From assembly GCF_025558425.1 (NCBI RefSeq), contig NZ_CP094718.1:1736001-1800000 (forward strand): DNA of 64,000 nucleotides, written 5' to 3'. Shown piece by piece: positions 23,480 to 32,704 of the stretch. The stretch is from Staphylococcus sp. IVB6240. GTDB taxonomy: Bacteria > Bacillota > Bacilli > Staphylococcales > Staphylococcaceae. The notes under the pieces are model-generated. The model was given only the letters and a program-made list of their open reading frames with translations, searched no databases and was not told the origin of the DNA. Position numbers and translations under genes: made by a program. Position 1 is the first letter of the stretch, and each line of letters starts with the position of its first letter.

Positions 23480-23693
23480 GGATGATCTCTCCTTTTGTAC
23501 ACGTTTATATACAGTTTAACAAAATATAAAGCGATTGCATAAGGGTAAAGCCCTTATTTATCACAAAAAGTCCCCTATTCATAAAAAACTGACCAAAAAA
23601 GTCTACATTTAGCTCTTTTTCAGTCAGTTTCCAGTGTATTTCTATCTATTCACTTTTAATTTTTCCGCTTCTTCAAATCACACGAGGACACAT

Positions 23694-25169
23694 TTAAGAC
23701 TGAGAAACATTGCCTTCTGGTTGCCACTGTTTGCGTGGTTTTGGTGTTCTTCTTTTTTTACCACGGTCATAGATGAAGAAACTTAAGATAAATCCTATAA
23801 ATACAAGTGCCGTTGTGACATAAAACGCGAGATTGACACCTGCTGCCATTGCTTCACTTTTTATAATCGCTGATGACATGCCTGTTGGTGCAATATAATG
23901 TGCAGCACCGATTGACATTAATGTAACCATAAGGGCTGTACCCATAGAACCTGCAATGGTACGTAATGTATTCATAATCGCAGTACCGTGTGACACCATC
24001 TCGTTTGAAAGTGAGTTAATGCCTGCTGTATTTAGTGGCATCATAATTAATGAAATCGAGAATAGGCGAATTGTATACATAGTGATAACATACAGGTATG
24101 CTGTGTGACCTGTTAATCGTGTCATCATAAATGTAGATATCAATAATATTGCAAATCCTGGTATGACAAGTACGCGAGCGCCTAACTTATCATATAAGCG
24201 ACCTGTGATAACAGACATAATGCCATTAATGACTGCACCTGGTAGTACAACTAAACCGGAGAGCATTGCTGATAGTCCCAATGAATTTTGGACGTATAAT
24301 GGAATGAGCAATGCGGGTCCTACCATAGAAGTAAATGCAATCATCGACGCAATAGATGTGAGTGTGAAAGTACGTGTTTCGAATGCATGTAAATTCAAGA
24401 TTGGATTATCAATTTTAAGCTGACGGACAATAAAAATACCGACAATAATAAAACTGATGATTAACGATACAAAGACAATCGGATGATGGAATCCTTGAGA
24501 TCCTGCCATACTAAATGAGTAGAGCATTAATCCGAATCCAAACGTTGAAAGTACTACAGAAAACTTGTCTAATACGACATGTCTTGTATCGCTAAAGTTA
24601 CGCATGTACTTCATACCAAAAACATAACCAATAATGGCTACTACAACTACAACATAAAGTGGTGCGCGCCATGAGAAGTGATCAACAAGTAAACCCGATA
24701 AAGTAGGTCCGATAGCTGGAGCAAATTGAATGACTAACCCGGAAAGTCCCATCGCAAAACCACGACGATCTTTCGGAAAAAGTGAAAACATTGTAAATTG
24801 ACTAAGTGGCATAATAATCCCAGCACCCATTGCTTGTATCACACGTGCAATCATCAATGTTATAAAGTTTGGTGCTAAGGCTGCAGTAATGGAACCAATT
24901 AAAAACATCCCCATCGCTATAATGTACAATTTGCGGGAAGGGACGCGATCCATAAAATAGGCTGTTAATGGAATCATAATTCCATTAACTAACATAAAAC
25001 CAGTTACAAGCCATTGTGATGTATTCTCATCAATATTTAATCCATGCATAATTGCAGGCAAGGCTGTATTTAATAAAGTCTGGTTTAGTATTGCGATAAA
25101 CGCACTAATGAGCATGACTGCAACAATAATATTACGTTGCTCTCTACTAACTTGAACATGAGATGTCAT
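23694..25169 (-). CDS. lmrS: Multidrug efflux MFS transporter LmrS (DHA2, 14 membrane segments)
   Basis: LmrS exports drugs such as lincomycin, linezolid and chloramphenicol in S. aureus by proton antiport. This protein is highly similar to the S. aureus sequence I remember: RRNIIVAVMLISAFVAILNQT-like start, SQWLVTGFMLVNG, and LARVIQAMGAG. Motif C (GLVIQFAPAIGPTLSGLL) marks an antiporter. I count 14 hydrophobic segments in about 491 residues. I start at the ATG at 25169 (MTSHVQ), nine bases after GAGGGG; an ATG two codons earlier is too close to it. It is the last gene of sdrM-sepA-lmrS. Drug range cannot be read from sequence. Confidence 0.88.
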   Translation of the reverse strand: MTSHVQVSREQRNIIVAVMLISAFIAILNQTLLNTALPAIMHGLNIDENTSQWLVTGFMLVNGIMIPLTAYFMDRVPSRKLYIIAMGMFLIGSITAALAPNFITLMIARVIQAMGAGIIMPLSQFTMFSLFPKDRRGFAMGLSGLVIQFAPAIGPTLSGLLVDHFSWRAPLYVVVVVAIIGYVFGMKYMRNFSDTRHVVLDKFSVVLSTFGFGLMLYSFSMAGSQGFHHPIVFVSLIISFIIVGIFIVRQLKIDNPILNLHAFETRTFTLTSIASMIAFTSMVGPALLIPLYVQNSLGLSAMLSGLVVLPGAVINGIMSVITGRLYDKLGARVLVIPGFAILLISTFMMTRLTGHTAYLYVITMYTIRLFSISLIMMPLNTAGINSLSNEMVSHGTAIMNTLRTIAGSMGTALMVTLMSIGAAHYIAPTGMSSAIIKSEAMAAGVNLAFYVTTALVFIGFILSFFIYDRGKKRRTPKPRKQWQPEGNVSQS

Positions 25170-25249
25170 AAACATTCTCCCCTCTCTTAACCATTACATT
25201 CTACGCCTAACATTTACACTTGGCAAATAACTGATATGCATTCAACTAT

Positions 25250-25705
25250 TTAAAGAGGACGATTTAAATCTTCAGAGTCTGGATAAAACACTTCTTTGCA
25301 TACATATAAAAATGCGATGATTACCATAATGACCCAATAATCAATATGGATTTTCGTGTAATAAATGTGAATCGTATAATAGAACATAATCACCATTAAT
25401 GTATATGTAATGAGATGAAATGTCATTCCTTTTAAATAAGGACTTGCATAAAGCTTTTTTCTAAATAAATCCATCGTATATTCAATACTAAATACAACAA
25501 AATAACTCAATAAAATATAGCTACCATAATAAATTAAGTTATCATAAAAGCCTTTGTTATATTCAAACTCACCTAACTGTAAAAAAATCAAAATACGGCT
25601 AAGACCATATAAACCAAATGCGAGTAATGTTAAAAATATCATACCAGAAACAACAAAAATGGAGAGTATGACGAATAAGGAAAATAAATTAATTTTACCT
25701 TTCAC
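25250..25705 (-). CDS. sepA: Multidrug resistance protein SepA
   Basis: SepA is a small four-segment membrane protein linked to acriflavine and dye efflux in S. aureus. The 151-residue product matches its pattern: SGMIFLTLLAFGLYGLSRI, YDNLIYYGSYI, TFHLITYT, then DYWVIMVIIAFLYVCK near the end. The ATG at 25711 abuts the ribosome site GGAGGG, so I prefer the GTG six bases further (25705). It sits between sdrM (25 bp upstream) and lmrS. It belongs to no large transporter family, and whether it pumps alone is uncertain. Confidence 0.9.
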   Translation of the reverse strand: MKGKINLFSLFVILSIFVVSGMIFLTLLAFGLYGLSRILIFLQLGEFEYNKGFYDNLIYYGSYILLSYFVVFSIEYTMDLFRKKLYASPYLKGMTFHLITYTLMVIMFYYTIHIYYTKIHIDYWVIMVIIAFLYVCKEVFYPDSEDLNRPL

Positions 25706-25735
25706 GTTCATCCCTCCATTTTAAAGTTATTGTAT

Positions 25736-27061
25736 TTACATCTCATTTTTATTTGATAAAGACCAGATAAACGTCAGCATGAGCACCACAATCATACTTG
25801 TTGCCATCACATTTTGAATTGGCCAAGATGTGAAAGAAACTTGCCATGTATAAATCATTCCTACAACTGCTGATCCTGTTGCATTTCCCATATTACGTGT
25901 CAGGGTAAATAAAGACATCATTTTCTTCATATGACTTTGTGACGCACTTTCTTGAACTACAATGCTATCTTTTGTATAAAGCATACCAAAACTTAATCCA
26001 GCGGCAAACATTACAACGGCAATCACAGTAATACGTGACGCACCAATAAACATACTCAAGCTACCCACTAGTAATATGACAAATGCCAATAGGTAAATGC
26101 CTTTGGTAGAAAGCTTTGCTTCAATCTTGTCTAATGTAAAATTAATCACCAACCAAGCAAATGTCAACGGAAATACAATTAATCCGCTTTGTAATGGACT
26201 TAAGTGAAGATAATCTTGTAAATAAGTCGGTACAAATACATTAAAACCTATCAGAACAAATGCAACGAAGAAGTCTGTGAAGAAAGCACGTACAATCTTA
26301 GGTTGGAATTCACGAATAGGTAAAAATGGCGAGTCCTGATGTCGTGATATCTTTAACAGAACCACACTGCATACAAATACTAGAATCATACCTATTAATG
26401 ATACATAGAGTGAGATTGGCATAACCATTGCACCAATTAATAATAGAATGAGGACATAAAATAATGACAGTCCTTTATAATCCACTTTTTGTCGTACGAT
26501 TTTTTCATTTTCAAAATGATACGAATATAATACAAAGACAAAAGCAATGAAGCCAATTGGCACATTAATATAGAACAGCCAATGCCATGTTGCAACTTCT
26601 AATATAAAGCCTCCCAGGAATGGTCCTAAAATACTAGAAATCCCCCAAACACTTCCGACAATTCCCATCACTTTGTAACGGAAAGGAATTTCGAAAGCCA
26701 ACTTAGGAATGATTTGAGCTAGTGACATATTCACACCTGCACCGATACCTTGAATAAAGCGTGCAATAATCAACACTTCAAAGTTTGGGCTCAATCCCGA
26801 AAGTAAACTACCTCCTATAAATAATACCAATCCCGCAATCGTGACATAGATCACTTTCATTCGCGACATCAGTTCACTTAATAATGGAATCACAATCACA
26901 ATTCCGATGAAGTAAACAGTGAACACCAGTGATATGGGTAACATTGCATTGAGATCATCACGAATGGTCGGCAACGCTAACGAGACAATAGATGTTTCAA
27001 TTGCAGACATAAACATGATAAGAACTAGCGAAATAATGATGCTCATTTTTTTAAAATTCAT
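25736..27061 (-). CDS. sdrM: Multidrug efflux MFS transporter SdrM
   Basis: SdrM is a drug:proton antiporter of the major facilitator superfamily described in S. aureus (norfloxacin, acriflavine, ethidium). It has 441 residues with many membrane segments. AIETSIVSLALPTI is at the N-terminus, RFIQGIGAGVNMSLAQ is motif B, and GSVWGISSILGPFLGG is motif C. The start is ATG at 27061 after AAAGGAGGG. It is the first gene of a three-gene efflux operon on the minus strand. Confidence 0.88.
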   Translation of the reverse strand: MNFKKMSIIISLVLIMFMSAIETSIVSLALPTIRDDLNAMLPISLVFTVYFIGIVIVIPLLSELMSRMKVIYVTIAGLVLFIGGSLLSGLSPNFEVLIIARFIQGIGAGVNMSLAQIIPKLAFEIPFRYKVMGIVGSVWGISSILGPFLGGFILEVATWHWLFYINVPIGFIAFVFVLYSYHFENEKIVRQKVDYKGLSLFYVLILLLIGAMVMPISLYVSLIGMILVFVCSVVLLKISRHQDSPFLPIREFQPKIVRAFFTDFFVAFVLIGFNVFVPTYLQDYLHLSPLQSGLIVFPLTFAWLVINFTLDKIEAKLSTKGIYLLAFVILLVGSLSMFIGASRITVIAVVMFAAGLSFGMLYTKDSIVVQESASQSHMKKMMSLFTLTRNMGNATGSAVVGMIYTWQVSFTSWPIQNVMATSMIVVLMLTFIWSLSNKNEM

Positions 27062-27112
27062 CAAAGCCCTCCTTTCAATATATGTAAACCATGATAATCA
27101 TACATCAACAAA

Positions 27113-27146
27113 GGCTAGGGTTCACTGTAACAATGAATTCCTAGCC
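27113..27146. terminator. Hairpin between sdrM and the hemolysin III family gene
   Basis: GGCTAGG (113-119) pairs with CCTAGCC (140-146), with further TTCA/TGAA pairing inside. The U run on the minus strand is weak (TTTG). It may terminate the gene upstream or be an operator in the sdrM promoter region; sequence does not decide. Confidence 0.5.
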
Positions 27147-27179
27147 AACAAATACTACTATTTATTTATGTGCGTACTA

Positions 27180-27878
27180 CTACATAAAGTAAAGAATTCC
27201 TACAAAATGGAATAGTGATGCAATTAAAATGAAAATATGCCAAATCATATGGAAGTATGGTCGATTCTTTTGTGCATAGAACCAAGCACCAATTGTATAA
27301 GCAATACCACCAAGCAAAATAAATATTAAGAACCACCATAATCCTTTACCGATGATAATAGGTGCATAAATCACACCTACCCATCCCATTAATAAATAAA
27401 TCATGAGGCTTAACTTGGGATTCACTTTTGTTGCAATGGCTTTATACAAAATCCCCCATATTGTTGTTGCCCATAGGATAACCATAATCGTCCAGCCAAG
27501 CCAGCCACCGACTAACACCAGTGATACAGGTGTATATGTTCCTGAAATGGCAACATATATCATACTGTGATCAATAATACGCATCACATACTTATGTGGT
27601 GAATTTTGTTGCATTGAGTGATACACCGTTGAAGACATAAACATTAAAAACAAACTAATCACAAAGATAGAAACACTGACTGACATCAATACACCGTGAT
27701 GAATGTAACTATAGACAGCTGCATATGGTAACGCAAGTAACATCAGAATTGCCGCGACACCGTGTGACACTGAGTTACCTATTTCTTCCCCAAAACTTAA
27801 TGGGTTTATTTCTTTGAATGTTTCGAAGGCTGTTTTTTGCTTAACCTTCTTTCCATTCACTGTACCTACTTTCGACAT
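27180..27878 (-). CDS. Hemolysin III family membrane protein (PAQR superfamily, TrhA-like)
   Basis: The 232-residue protein has seven membrane segments. It carries the conserved signs of the family: ISHGVAAI-like (NSVSHGVAAILML) in the first segment, SSTVYH with its metal-binding His, then DHSMIYVAISGTYTP and the C-terminal HMIWHIFILIASLFHF. Family members have been linked to membrane lipid balance, and the hemolysin name is historical. It starts eight bases after the stop of the pyrophosphorylase gene, so they form one operon. Real function here is not known. Confidence 0.85.
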   Translation of the reverse strand: MSKVGTVNGKKVKQKTAFETFKEINPLSFGEEIGNSVSHGVAAILMLLALPYAAVYSYIHHGVLMSVSVSIFVISLFLMFMSSTVYHSMQQNSPHKYVMRIIDHSMIYVAISGTYTPVSLVLVGGWLGWTIMVILWATTIWGILYKAIATKVNPKLSLMIYLLMGWVGVIYAPIIIGKGLWWFLIFILLGGIAYTIGAWFYAQKNRPYFHMIWHIFILIASLFHFVGILYFM

Positions 27879-27886
27879 CTCATCAC

Positions 27887-29077
27887 CTACTCTATAATAT
27901 TTAAACGTCTCAAGTCTACAGTTGCCGTTTCAACGCTATCTTTCCCTTCTTTATTCTTCAATGGACTGAACTCTTCTTCACGTGATACTTGTAATGTGAT
28001 GAAAGAATTTGCATATTGAAAAATATCAAAATAGAATAATTCAAACTTTAATGTTGGACGCGTTACAACACCAAAATCTTCATCTAATTGTTCAAGTTGC
28101 TTAATCGCTAAATGATATGGTAAAGCATTATCAACAGCGCTATTAATAAAATCAAGGCGGAATGCGTGAATACCAATATTTGCATTGTTAAAGTTGTCTG
28201 CTGCCCCTTCTGCTAACTCAGAATATTCTAAGACCGCATCTTTACCTTCTTTCACAACAAGACGTCCAACTGACTCACCTTGTTTTGGCGCAATGGATTT
28301 TGATGTCACATCTTTTTGGTGATGAACTGTAAAACCAGCAAATACCGGATCAAGTACACGTACAAGCACATTATCAATGTTATTCATGAATACATACTCA
28401 TTACCTTCTTCAATCATTTGAGATAAGTAACCTGCTTTTTTCAATGATTTAAACACGCCACCATTACCATTTGGTGTTTCCATTATTTGACCATTTTTAT
28501 CAAAAATCAATTGACCCGCTTCATTTAATGCCACTATATTGTCTTGTTTATAGAAATAAATATGGTCTTGTGGGTAATTGAAATAGCGTTGTGTTTCAAA
28601 AAAAGCACGTGTCTCTTCATCATTGATATCGCTTGTCATAATATACCAGTCCACATAATGACCTGTATCTTCGTGAAGTTTTAATAATTGGTCTGCTTGT
28701 AATTCAAAAAGGCTTTTATTGCCTAGTGTGAATGTACCTTTAGGCCCTTTATGACCAAGACGTGTTCCTTGTCCACCCGCTAAAAGGAGTACCGCAAACT
28801 TGCCTTCTCGAATCGCTGAAAGTCCTTCTTCTGTATACATTGCAATGGTTTCGTCTGTGAATGATGCACGTTGTTCAAAATCAACTTCATGTACATCTGA
28901 GACATCTTCTATTTCTTGTCTATTGACATAAACGTCATTGTATAATTTTTGAATTTCTACTAAATCTAATGAATCGATCTTATCACTAAGTCGTTCTTTT
29001 TCATTTGTGCTCATCATTTTTTCGTATTCACACAAATGCGCTTGATTAACCTTTTCTAATTTGTTTTTATCTAACAT
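27887..29077 (-). CDS. UDP-sugar pyrophosphorylase (UDP-N-acetylhexosamine/UDPGP family)
   Basis: This 396-residue cytosolic nucleotidyltransferase joins UTP with a sugar-1-phosphate. The nucleotide loop [18 protein letters not shown] is near residue 100, then [21 protein letters not shown] and [10 protein letters not shown], all typical of the eukaryote-like UAP1/UDPGP family. Its relative in S. aureus has the same length and starts MLDKN. I therefore start at the ATG at 29077, although the nearest strong ribosome site (AAGGAG) is 14 bases away and the frame stays open to 29110. Which sugar it uses cannot be told. Confidence 0.87.
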   Translation of the reverse strand: MLDKNKLEKVNQAHLCEYEKMMSTNEKERLSDKIDSLDLVEIQKLYNDVYVNRQEIEDVSDVHEVDFEQRASFTDETIAMYTEEGLSAIREGKFAVLLLAGGQGTRLGHKGPKGTFTLGNKSLFELQADQLLKLHEDTGHYVDWYIMTSDINDEETRAFFETQRYFNYPQDHIYFYKQDNIVALNEAGQLIFDKNGQIMETPNGNGGVFKSLKKAGYLSQMIEEGNEYVFMNNIDNVLVRVLDPVFAGFTVHHQKDVTSKSIAPKQGESVGRLVVKEGKDAVLEYSELAEGAADNFNNANIGIHAFRLDFINSAVDNALPYHLAIKQLEQLDEDFGVVTRPTLKFELFYFDIFQYANSFITLQVSREEEFSPLKNKEGKDSVETATVDLRRLNIIE

Positions 29078-29147
29078 AACTGTATATTTCGCTCCTTTTG
29101 AATGAATCATTCATCTACATCATCTGAGAAAAAGTATTGTGTATCCA

Positions 29148-29660
29148 TCACTTATAATGAAGCATTACATCAATCGCATGCTTGAATGCTTCATCAAATA
29201 GCATATAAACCGTTAAAATGCTAAATGTCGTTGCCAAAGATAAATCAAGAAATCCCCCAGTTTTAAATTGAACGGGGAATCTGACTCTAATGGGTAATGG
29301 AAATAATAGGTGTACACCTCTAGGGGTTAACATATCTAATATTATATGTGAAAGCATACCACAGATTATAGAAATCATGTAGTATATCGGTGTTTGAATA
29401 CTATAGAGTAATCCATAGATGATTCCGATAAATAAAAGGGAATGTGTTAATGTTCGATGCCCAAACAAACGTTTGATAATCCAACTCAAAAGGCGAACTT
29501 TACGACCTATTTTACTTTGTGTATGACAAATATCTGGAAATATACTCGCAATGCCTGCTATCACCATACTTGTGACGGTTTCAAAAATATCTAATTCAAA
29601 ATGTATTGCAACTGCTGTACCGACTAACAAACCAGCTGCAGCATGTGTTTTACCAGTCAT
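29148..29660 (-). CDS. YdjM-family metal-dependent membrane hydrolase (DUF457)
   Basis: It has 170 residues and starts MTGKTHAAAGLLVGTA. The family signature is a set of His/Asp residues among four or five membrane segments: GKTHAA, SIFPDICHTQSKIGR, GHRTLTHSLLF and SHIILDMLTPRGV. Members are inner-membrane proteins, SOS-linked in enterobacteria; the substrate is unknown. I start at 29660 where AAAGGAG lies seven bases upstream, not at the ATGs before that site. Transcribed alone. Confidence 0.85.
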   Translation of the reverse strand: MTGKTHAAAGLLVGTAVAIHFELDIFETVTSMVIAGIASIFPDICHTQSKIGRKVRLLSWIIKRLFGHRTLTHSLLFIGIIYGLLYSIQTPIYYMISIICGMLSHIILDMLTPRGVHLLFPLPIRVRFPVQFKTGGFLDLSLATTFSILTVYMLFDEAFKHAIDVMLHYK

Positions 29661-29848
29661 GAGGGGACTCCTTTCAATCATCACAAAAATTATAGCACAA
29701 AACCCCTCTGTATGCGAACGTATTTTCGCCTTTATTAGTATAACACATTTATTTAAAAAGTATCACATATTTGTGTGTAATCTCTTGCATTTTCATCATG
29801 AATGCGTTATCATATACTTACAAATTAGTTAAAGGATGTGTCAGTCAA

Positions 29849-30109
29849 ATGGCTATGACAGTTAAGAAAAACGAAAAAGAAGTACAAATTCAATGGAGAG
29901 TTGCAGATATTCGCATCCCTAATGAATCAATCAAAAATGTTTCAGAGGATAAAGATATCCATGCAGTACCAGAGTTAGACAGCAAACACGTTTCTCGTAT
30001 CGGTTCAACATTTGGTAAAACGAACCGTGTCATTATTGATACTGAAGATCATCAATACATTATTTACACATTCAATGATAAAAAAGTTTACAACGAAGTC
30101 ACTAAATAA
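29849..30109 (+). CDS. UPF0457-family small protein
   Basis: The 86-residue protein begins [20 protein letters not shown] and contains [19 protein letters not shown], a pattern I know from a conserved staphylococcal protein annotated UPF0457. Alternating hydrophobic residues suggest a beta-rich PH-like fold; there is no signal peptide. I start at 29849 (AAAGGATG about 11 bases upstream); the frame upstream is open but lacks a good site. It is divergent from the YdjM-type gene and ends at a terminator. Function unknown. Confidence 0.8.
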   Translation: MAMTVKKNEKEVQIQWRVADIRIPNESIKNVSEDKDIHAVPELDSKHVSRIGSTFGKTNRVIIDTEDHQYIIYTFNDKKVYNEVTK

Positions 30110-30125
30110 GTGATTTAACGATAAT

Positions 30126-30163
30126 AAAAGGCGACGTCTCTTTGAGGGAACGTCGCCTTTTTG
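30126..30163 (+). terminator. Terminator of the UPF0457 gene
   Basis: AAAAGGCGACGT pairs with ACGTCGCCTTTT, followed by T residues. Confidence 0.9.
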
Positions 30164-30175
30164 TATGATGATGTC

Positions 30176-30214
30176 AAAAATAGAGGAATGCCCGTGTGCC
30201 ACTCCTCTATTTTT
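30176..30214. terminator. Bidirectional terminator at the 3' end of the YjiH gene
   Basis: AAAAATAGAGGA (176-187) pairs with TCCTCTATTTTT (203-214). The U-rich arm serves both strands, mainly the minus-strand gene ending at 30222. Confidence 0.85.
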
Positions 30215-30221
30215 GAGTATT

Positions 30222-31592
30222 TTAGAAAAAGATATGTGCGAATAAAACAATTACAGGTAATGTGATAATCGTACGGATTAAGAAAATCAAGAATAATTTT
30301 CCTAGACTTACTGGGATTTTAGATCCTAAGATAACGCCACCTACTTCTGATAAGTAAATCAATTGGCAGACACTCAGTACACCTACTACGAAACGTGTTA
30401 AATCACTTTGAACGCCTTCAATAAGTATAGAAGGTAAGAACATATCTGCAAAACCGATGATCATTGTTTCAGATGCTGCAGCCGCTTCTGGGACTTGTAA
30501 GATTTCTAAGAATGGCACGAATGGTTTTCCGATGATTCCAAAGATTGGCGTATACGTTGCAAGAATAGTAGCTGCTGTACCAATTGCCATAACAACTGGA
30601 ATCACAACCAACCACATATCCATCACTGTGCGCACAGCTGTATAGAAATAGTTGCGTAATCCTGGTGCATGATAGCCTGTTTCGACAGCATCCTCAAAAC
30701 CTTTTGCTAATGCTTCCTTATATGAATAACGTTTTTCTGGACGTTCTTTTGCAGAAACACCATCTACATAGTTATCTTCTACTGAACGTAATGGCCAAAT
30801 ACGTGGCATAATCAATGCAGCTACAAAACAAGCCACGATCACTGTGAAATAAAAAGCAGCAAAGCAATCGATTAAACCAATTGTTTCAGCAATAACAATC
30901 GCAAAAGTTAATGATACAACACTAAATGTCGTTGCGATAACTGTTGCTTCTCTTCGTGTATAGAACCCTTGTTCATATTGCTTACTTGTAATCATCACTC
31001 CGACCGTTCCATCACCAATAAATGATGCCAAGTTATCGACTGTTGATCTTCCTGGTAACGTAAATAATGGACGCATAATTGGTCTAAAGATGGGCCCTAA
31101 AAATTCGAGAAGTCCGTATTCTAATAATAATGGTAAAAAGATTGCCGCAAAGAAGAAAACTGCGACTAATGTTGGTAGTAAATCAGCAAAAATTAATGCA
31201 CCTGTATCTTCAGATGTAATCCACTTTGGTCCCACTTGCAAAAATGTCAACCAAGCAAAAACAATTGCAAATAAACGTACAATCACCCATGGCCATGTCA
31301 CTTTAAACATATTTACCATAAATTCAGATAGGTCTTTTTTATTGCGCCAAACTATGCTATATAAAATTGTTAAAATACCAGAAACGGTAATAATAGCAAT
31401 AATTAAAATAGGCATTAAACCACCAATTGTTTCTTTAAAAATGCCTGCTAAAAATGCAACTGGCAATGTCGTTTTACGTTGACCATCTTCCACAATGGGT
31501 ACGGGTACTAAAAATAAAATAATACCGATCAATGACAATAAGAGAAACTTCCATTTTCCAACTTTTTTCTGTTGTTTTGTTAATTGATTCAT
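30222..31592 (-). CDS. YjiH-family membrane protein (nucleoside-recognition Gate domain)
   Basis: The 456-residue protein has about ten membrane segments and two Gate-like regions, with conserved FIGDGTVGVMITSKQYEQGFYTRREA near the middle and LSEVGGVILGSKIPV at the end, as in YjiH proteins. The family is presumed to transport a nucleoside-like or other small solute; no substrate is established. I start at 31592 (MNQLTK), five bases after AAAGGATGG; the ATG three codons upstream overlaps that site. Monocistronic, next to the hts operon. Confidence 0.82.
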   Translation of the reverse strand: MNQLTKQQKKVGKWKFLLLSLIGIILFLVPVPIVEDGQRKTTLPVAFLAGIFKETIGGLMPILIIAIITVSGILTILYSIVWRNKKDLSEFMVNMFKVTWPWVIVRLFAIVFAWLTFLQVGPKWITSEDTGALIFADLLPTLVAVFFFAAIFLPLLLEYGLLEFLGPIFRPIMRPLFTLPGRSTVDNLASFIGDGTVGVMITSKQYEQGFYTRREATVIATTFSVVSLTFAIVIAETIGLIDCFAAFYFTVIVACFVAALIMPRIWPLRSVEDNYVDGVSAKERPEKRYSYKEALAKGFEDAVETGYHAPGLRNYFYTAVRTVMDMWLVVIPVVMAIGTAATILATYTPIFGIIGKPFVPFLEILQVPEAAAASETMIIGFADMFLPSILIEGVQSDLTRFVVGVLSVCQLIYLSEVGGVILGSKIPVSLGKLFLIFLIRTIITLPVIVLFAHIFF

Positions 31593-31641
31593 CTCATCCA
31601 TCCTTTATTTTTAATGATCATCTCAAATAATATTTCAATAA

Positions 31642-31694
31642 CTAAAAAATCGCCTTTATCCTATTGTTTATAAATTATACATAGGAAAAAGACG
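31642..31694 (-). terminator. Terminator of htsABC
   Basis: CGCCTTTATCCTAT (651-664) pairs with ATAGGAAAAAGACG (681-694) with two mismatches; on the minus strand a U-rich tail (ATTTTTTAG) follows. Confidence 0.75.
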
Positions 31695-31741
31695 AGATGC
31701 AATAAACATTTGAATATTGATACAATATAATGCATATTAAA

Positions 31742-32704
31742 TTACATTTTTCTTAAAACAAATAAGAAATAAGGTGCACCGATAATAGCAATTAACACAC
31801 CTACCGGAATGTCAACGGGTGGTGCAATCATACGTGCTGCTGCGTCGCCAATCACCATTAATAAACTACCAATAAGTCCAGACATCATCACAATGTGAAA
31901 ATGCTTATGACCCACAATGCTACGTGCAATGTGTGGTGCAATGAGACCAAGAAAGCTTAATCCACCTACTACAGAGATAGCAGCACCTGCTAACATAACA
32001 GCTGCAAGTAATAGAACCATTTTTACACGTTTCACTTCTGTTCCGAGTGCCGTAGCGACTTCATCACCTAAATGTAAAATATCCAGTTTGTGACTGTAAT
32101 ATAAAATGGCCGGAATGCCAACAAGAAGCCATGGTAAGATGGTCATCACATGTTGCATAGATCTTCCGAATAAACTACCTGTCAACCAAACAAGGGCAAT
32201 ATTTGCTTCCATTGGATGACGGATTAATAAATACTGCACAACTGCCATGGCAATAGCACCAATCGCCATCCCAATTAAGGCGAGTTGAGAGCCTTTAACA
32301 TTTTTATAACTAATAAGTAGCGATAAAATGATACTAATTACTAAGGCACCAGCAAATGAAGCAATTGGTAATACAAATAATGGTGCGGCAGGGAATACAA
32401 TGATAACAATGACTGCTGCCAAACTTGCTCCCTTTGTGATACCAATAACATCTGGTGATGCTAATGGATTACGAACAACACCTTGAATCACAGCACCTGA
32501 AATAGCAAGCGCTGCTCCTACTAATATAGCAAGCAACATACGTGGTATACGATATTCTGCAAGTATAAAGTTACTGCTTGTCCACACTTCTTGCAGTACT
32601 TGCGTTATTGGAATCCATACAGCCCCCGCACTCAAACCGAGGCAAGCAAATACTAGAAGCAGTAGTGACACAATAATGTAACGTCGTTTTAAATTTTTTC
32701 TCAT
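31742..32704 (-). CDS. htsC: Ferric staphyloferrin A ABC importer, permease HtsC
   Basis: HtsC and HtsB form the membrane channel for ferric staphyloferrin A (and in S. aureus possibly heme). It is a FecCD-type permease of 320 residues with about nine or ten membrane segments. RIPRMLLAILVGAALAISGAVIQGVVRNPLASPDVIG is the hallmark region (split here: RIPRML near residue 45, then NPLASP near 75), and GLIAPHIAR lies near 265. The start ATG at 32704 overlaps the htsB TGA as ATGA. No ATPase gene is in the operon; staphylococci use FhuC encoded elsewhere. Confidence 0.93.
   Translation of the reverse strand: MRKNLKRRYIIVSLLLLVFACLGLSAGAVWIPITQVLQEVWTSSNFILAEYRIPRMLLAILVGAALAISGAVIQGVVRNPLASPDVIGITKGASLAAVIVIIVFPAAPLFVLPIASFAGALVISIILSLLISYKNVKGSQLALIGMAIGAIAMAVVQYLLIRHPMEANIALVWLTGSLFGRSMQHVMTILPWLLVGIPAILYYSHKLDILHLGDEVATALGTEVKRVKMVLLLAAVMLAGAAISVVGGLSFLGLIAPHIARSIVGHKHFHIVMMSGLIGSLLMVIGDAAARMIAPPVDIPVGVLIAIIGAPYFLFVLRKM

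Noticed and set aside
27113..27146. Attenuator or riboswitch upstream of sdrM
   Set aside because: Only one short hairpin is visible, with no alternative pairing or known aptamer motif.
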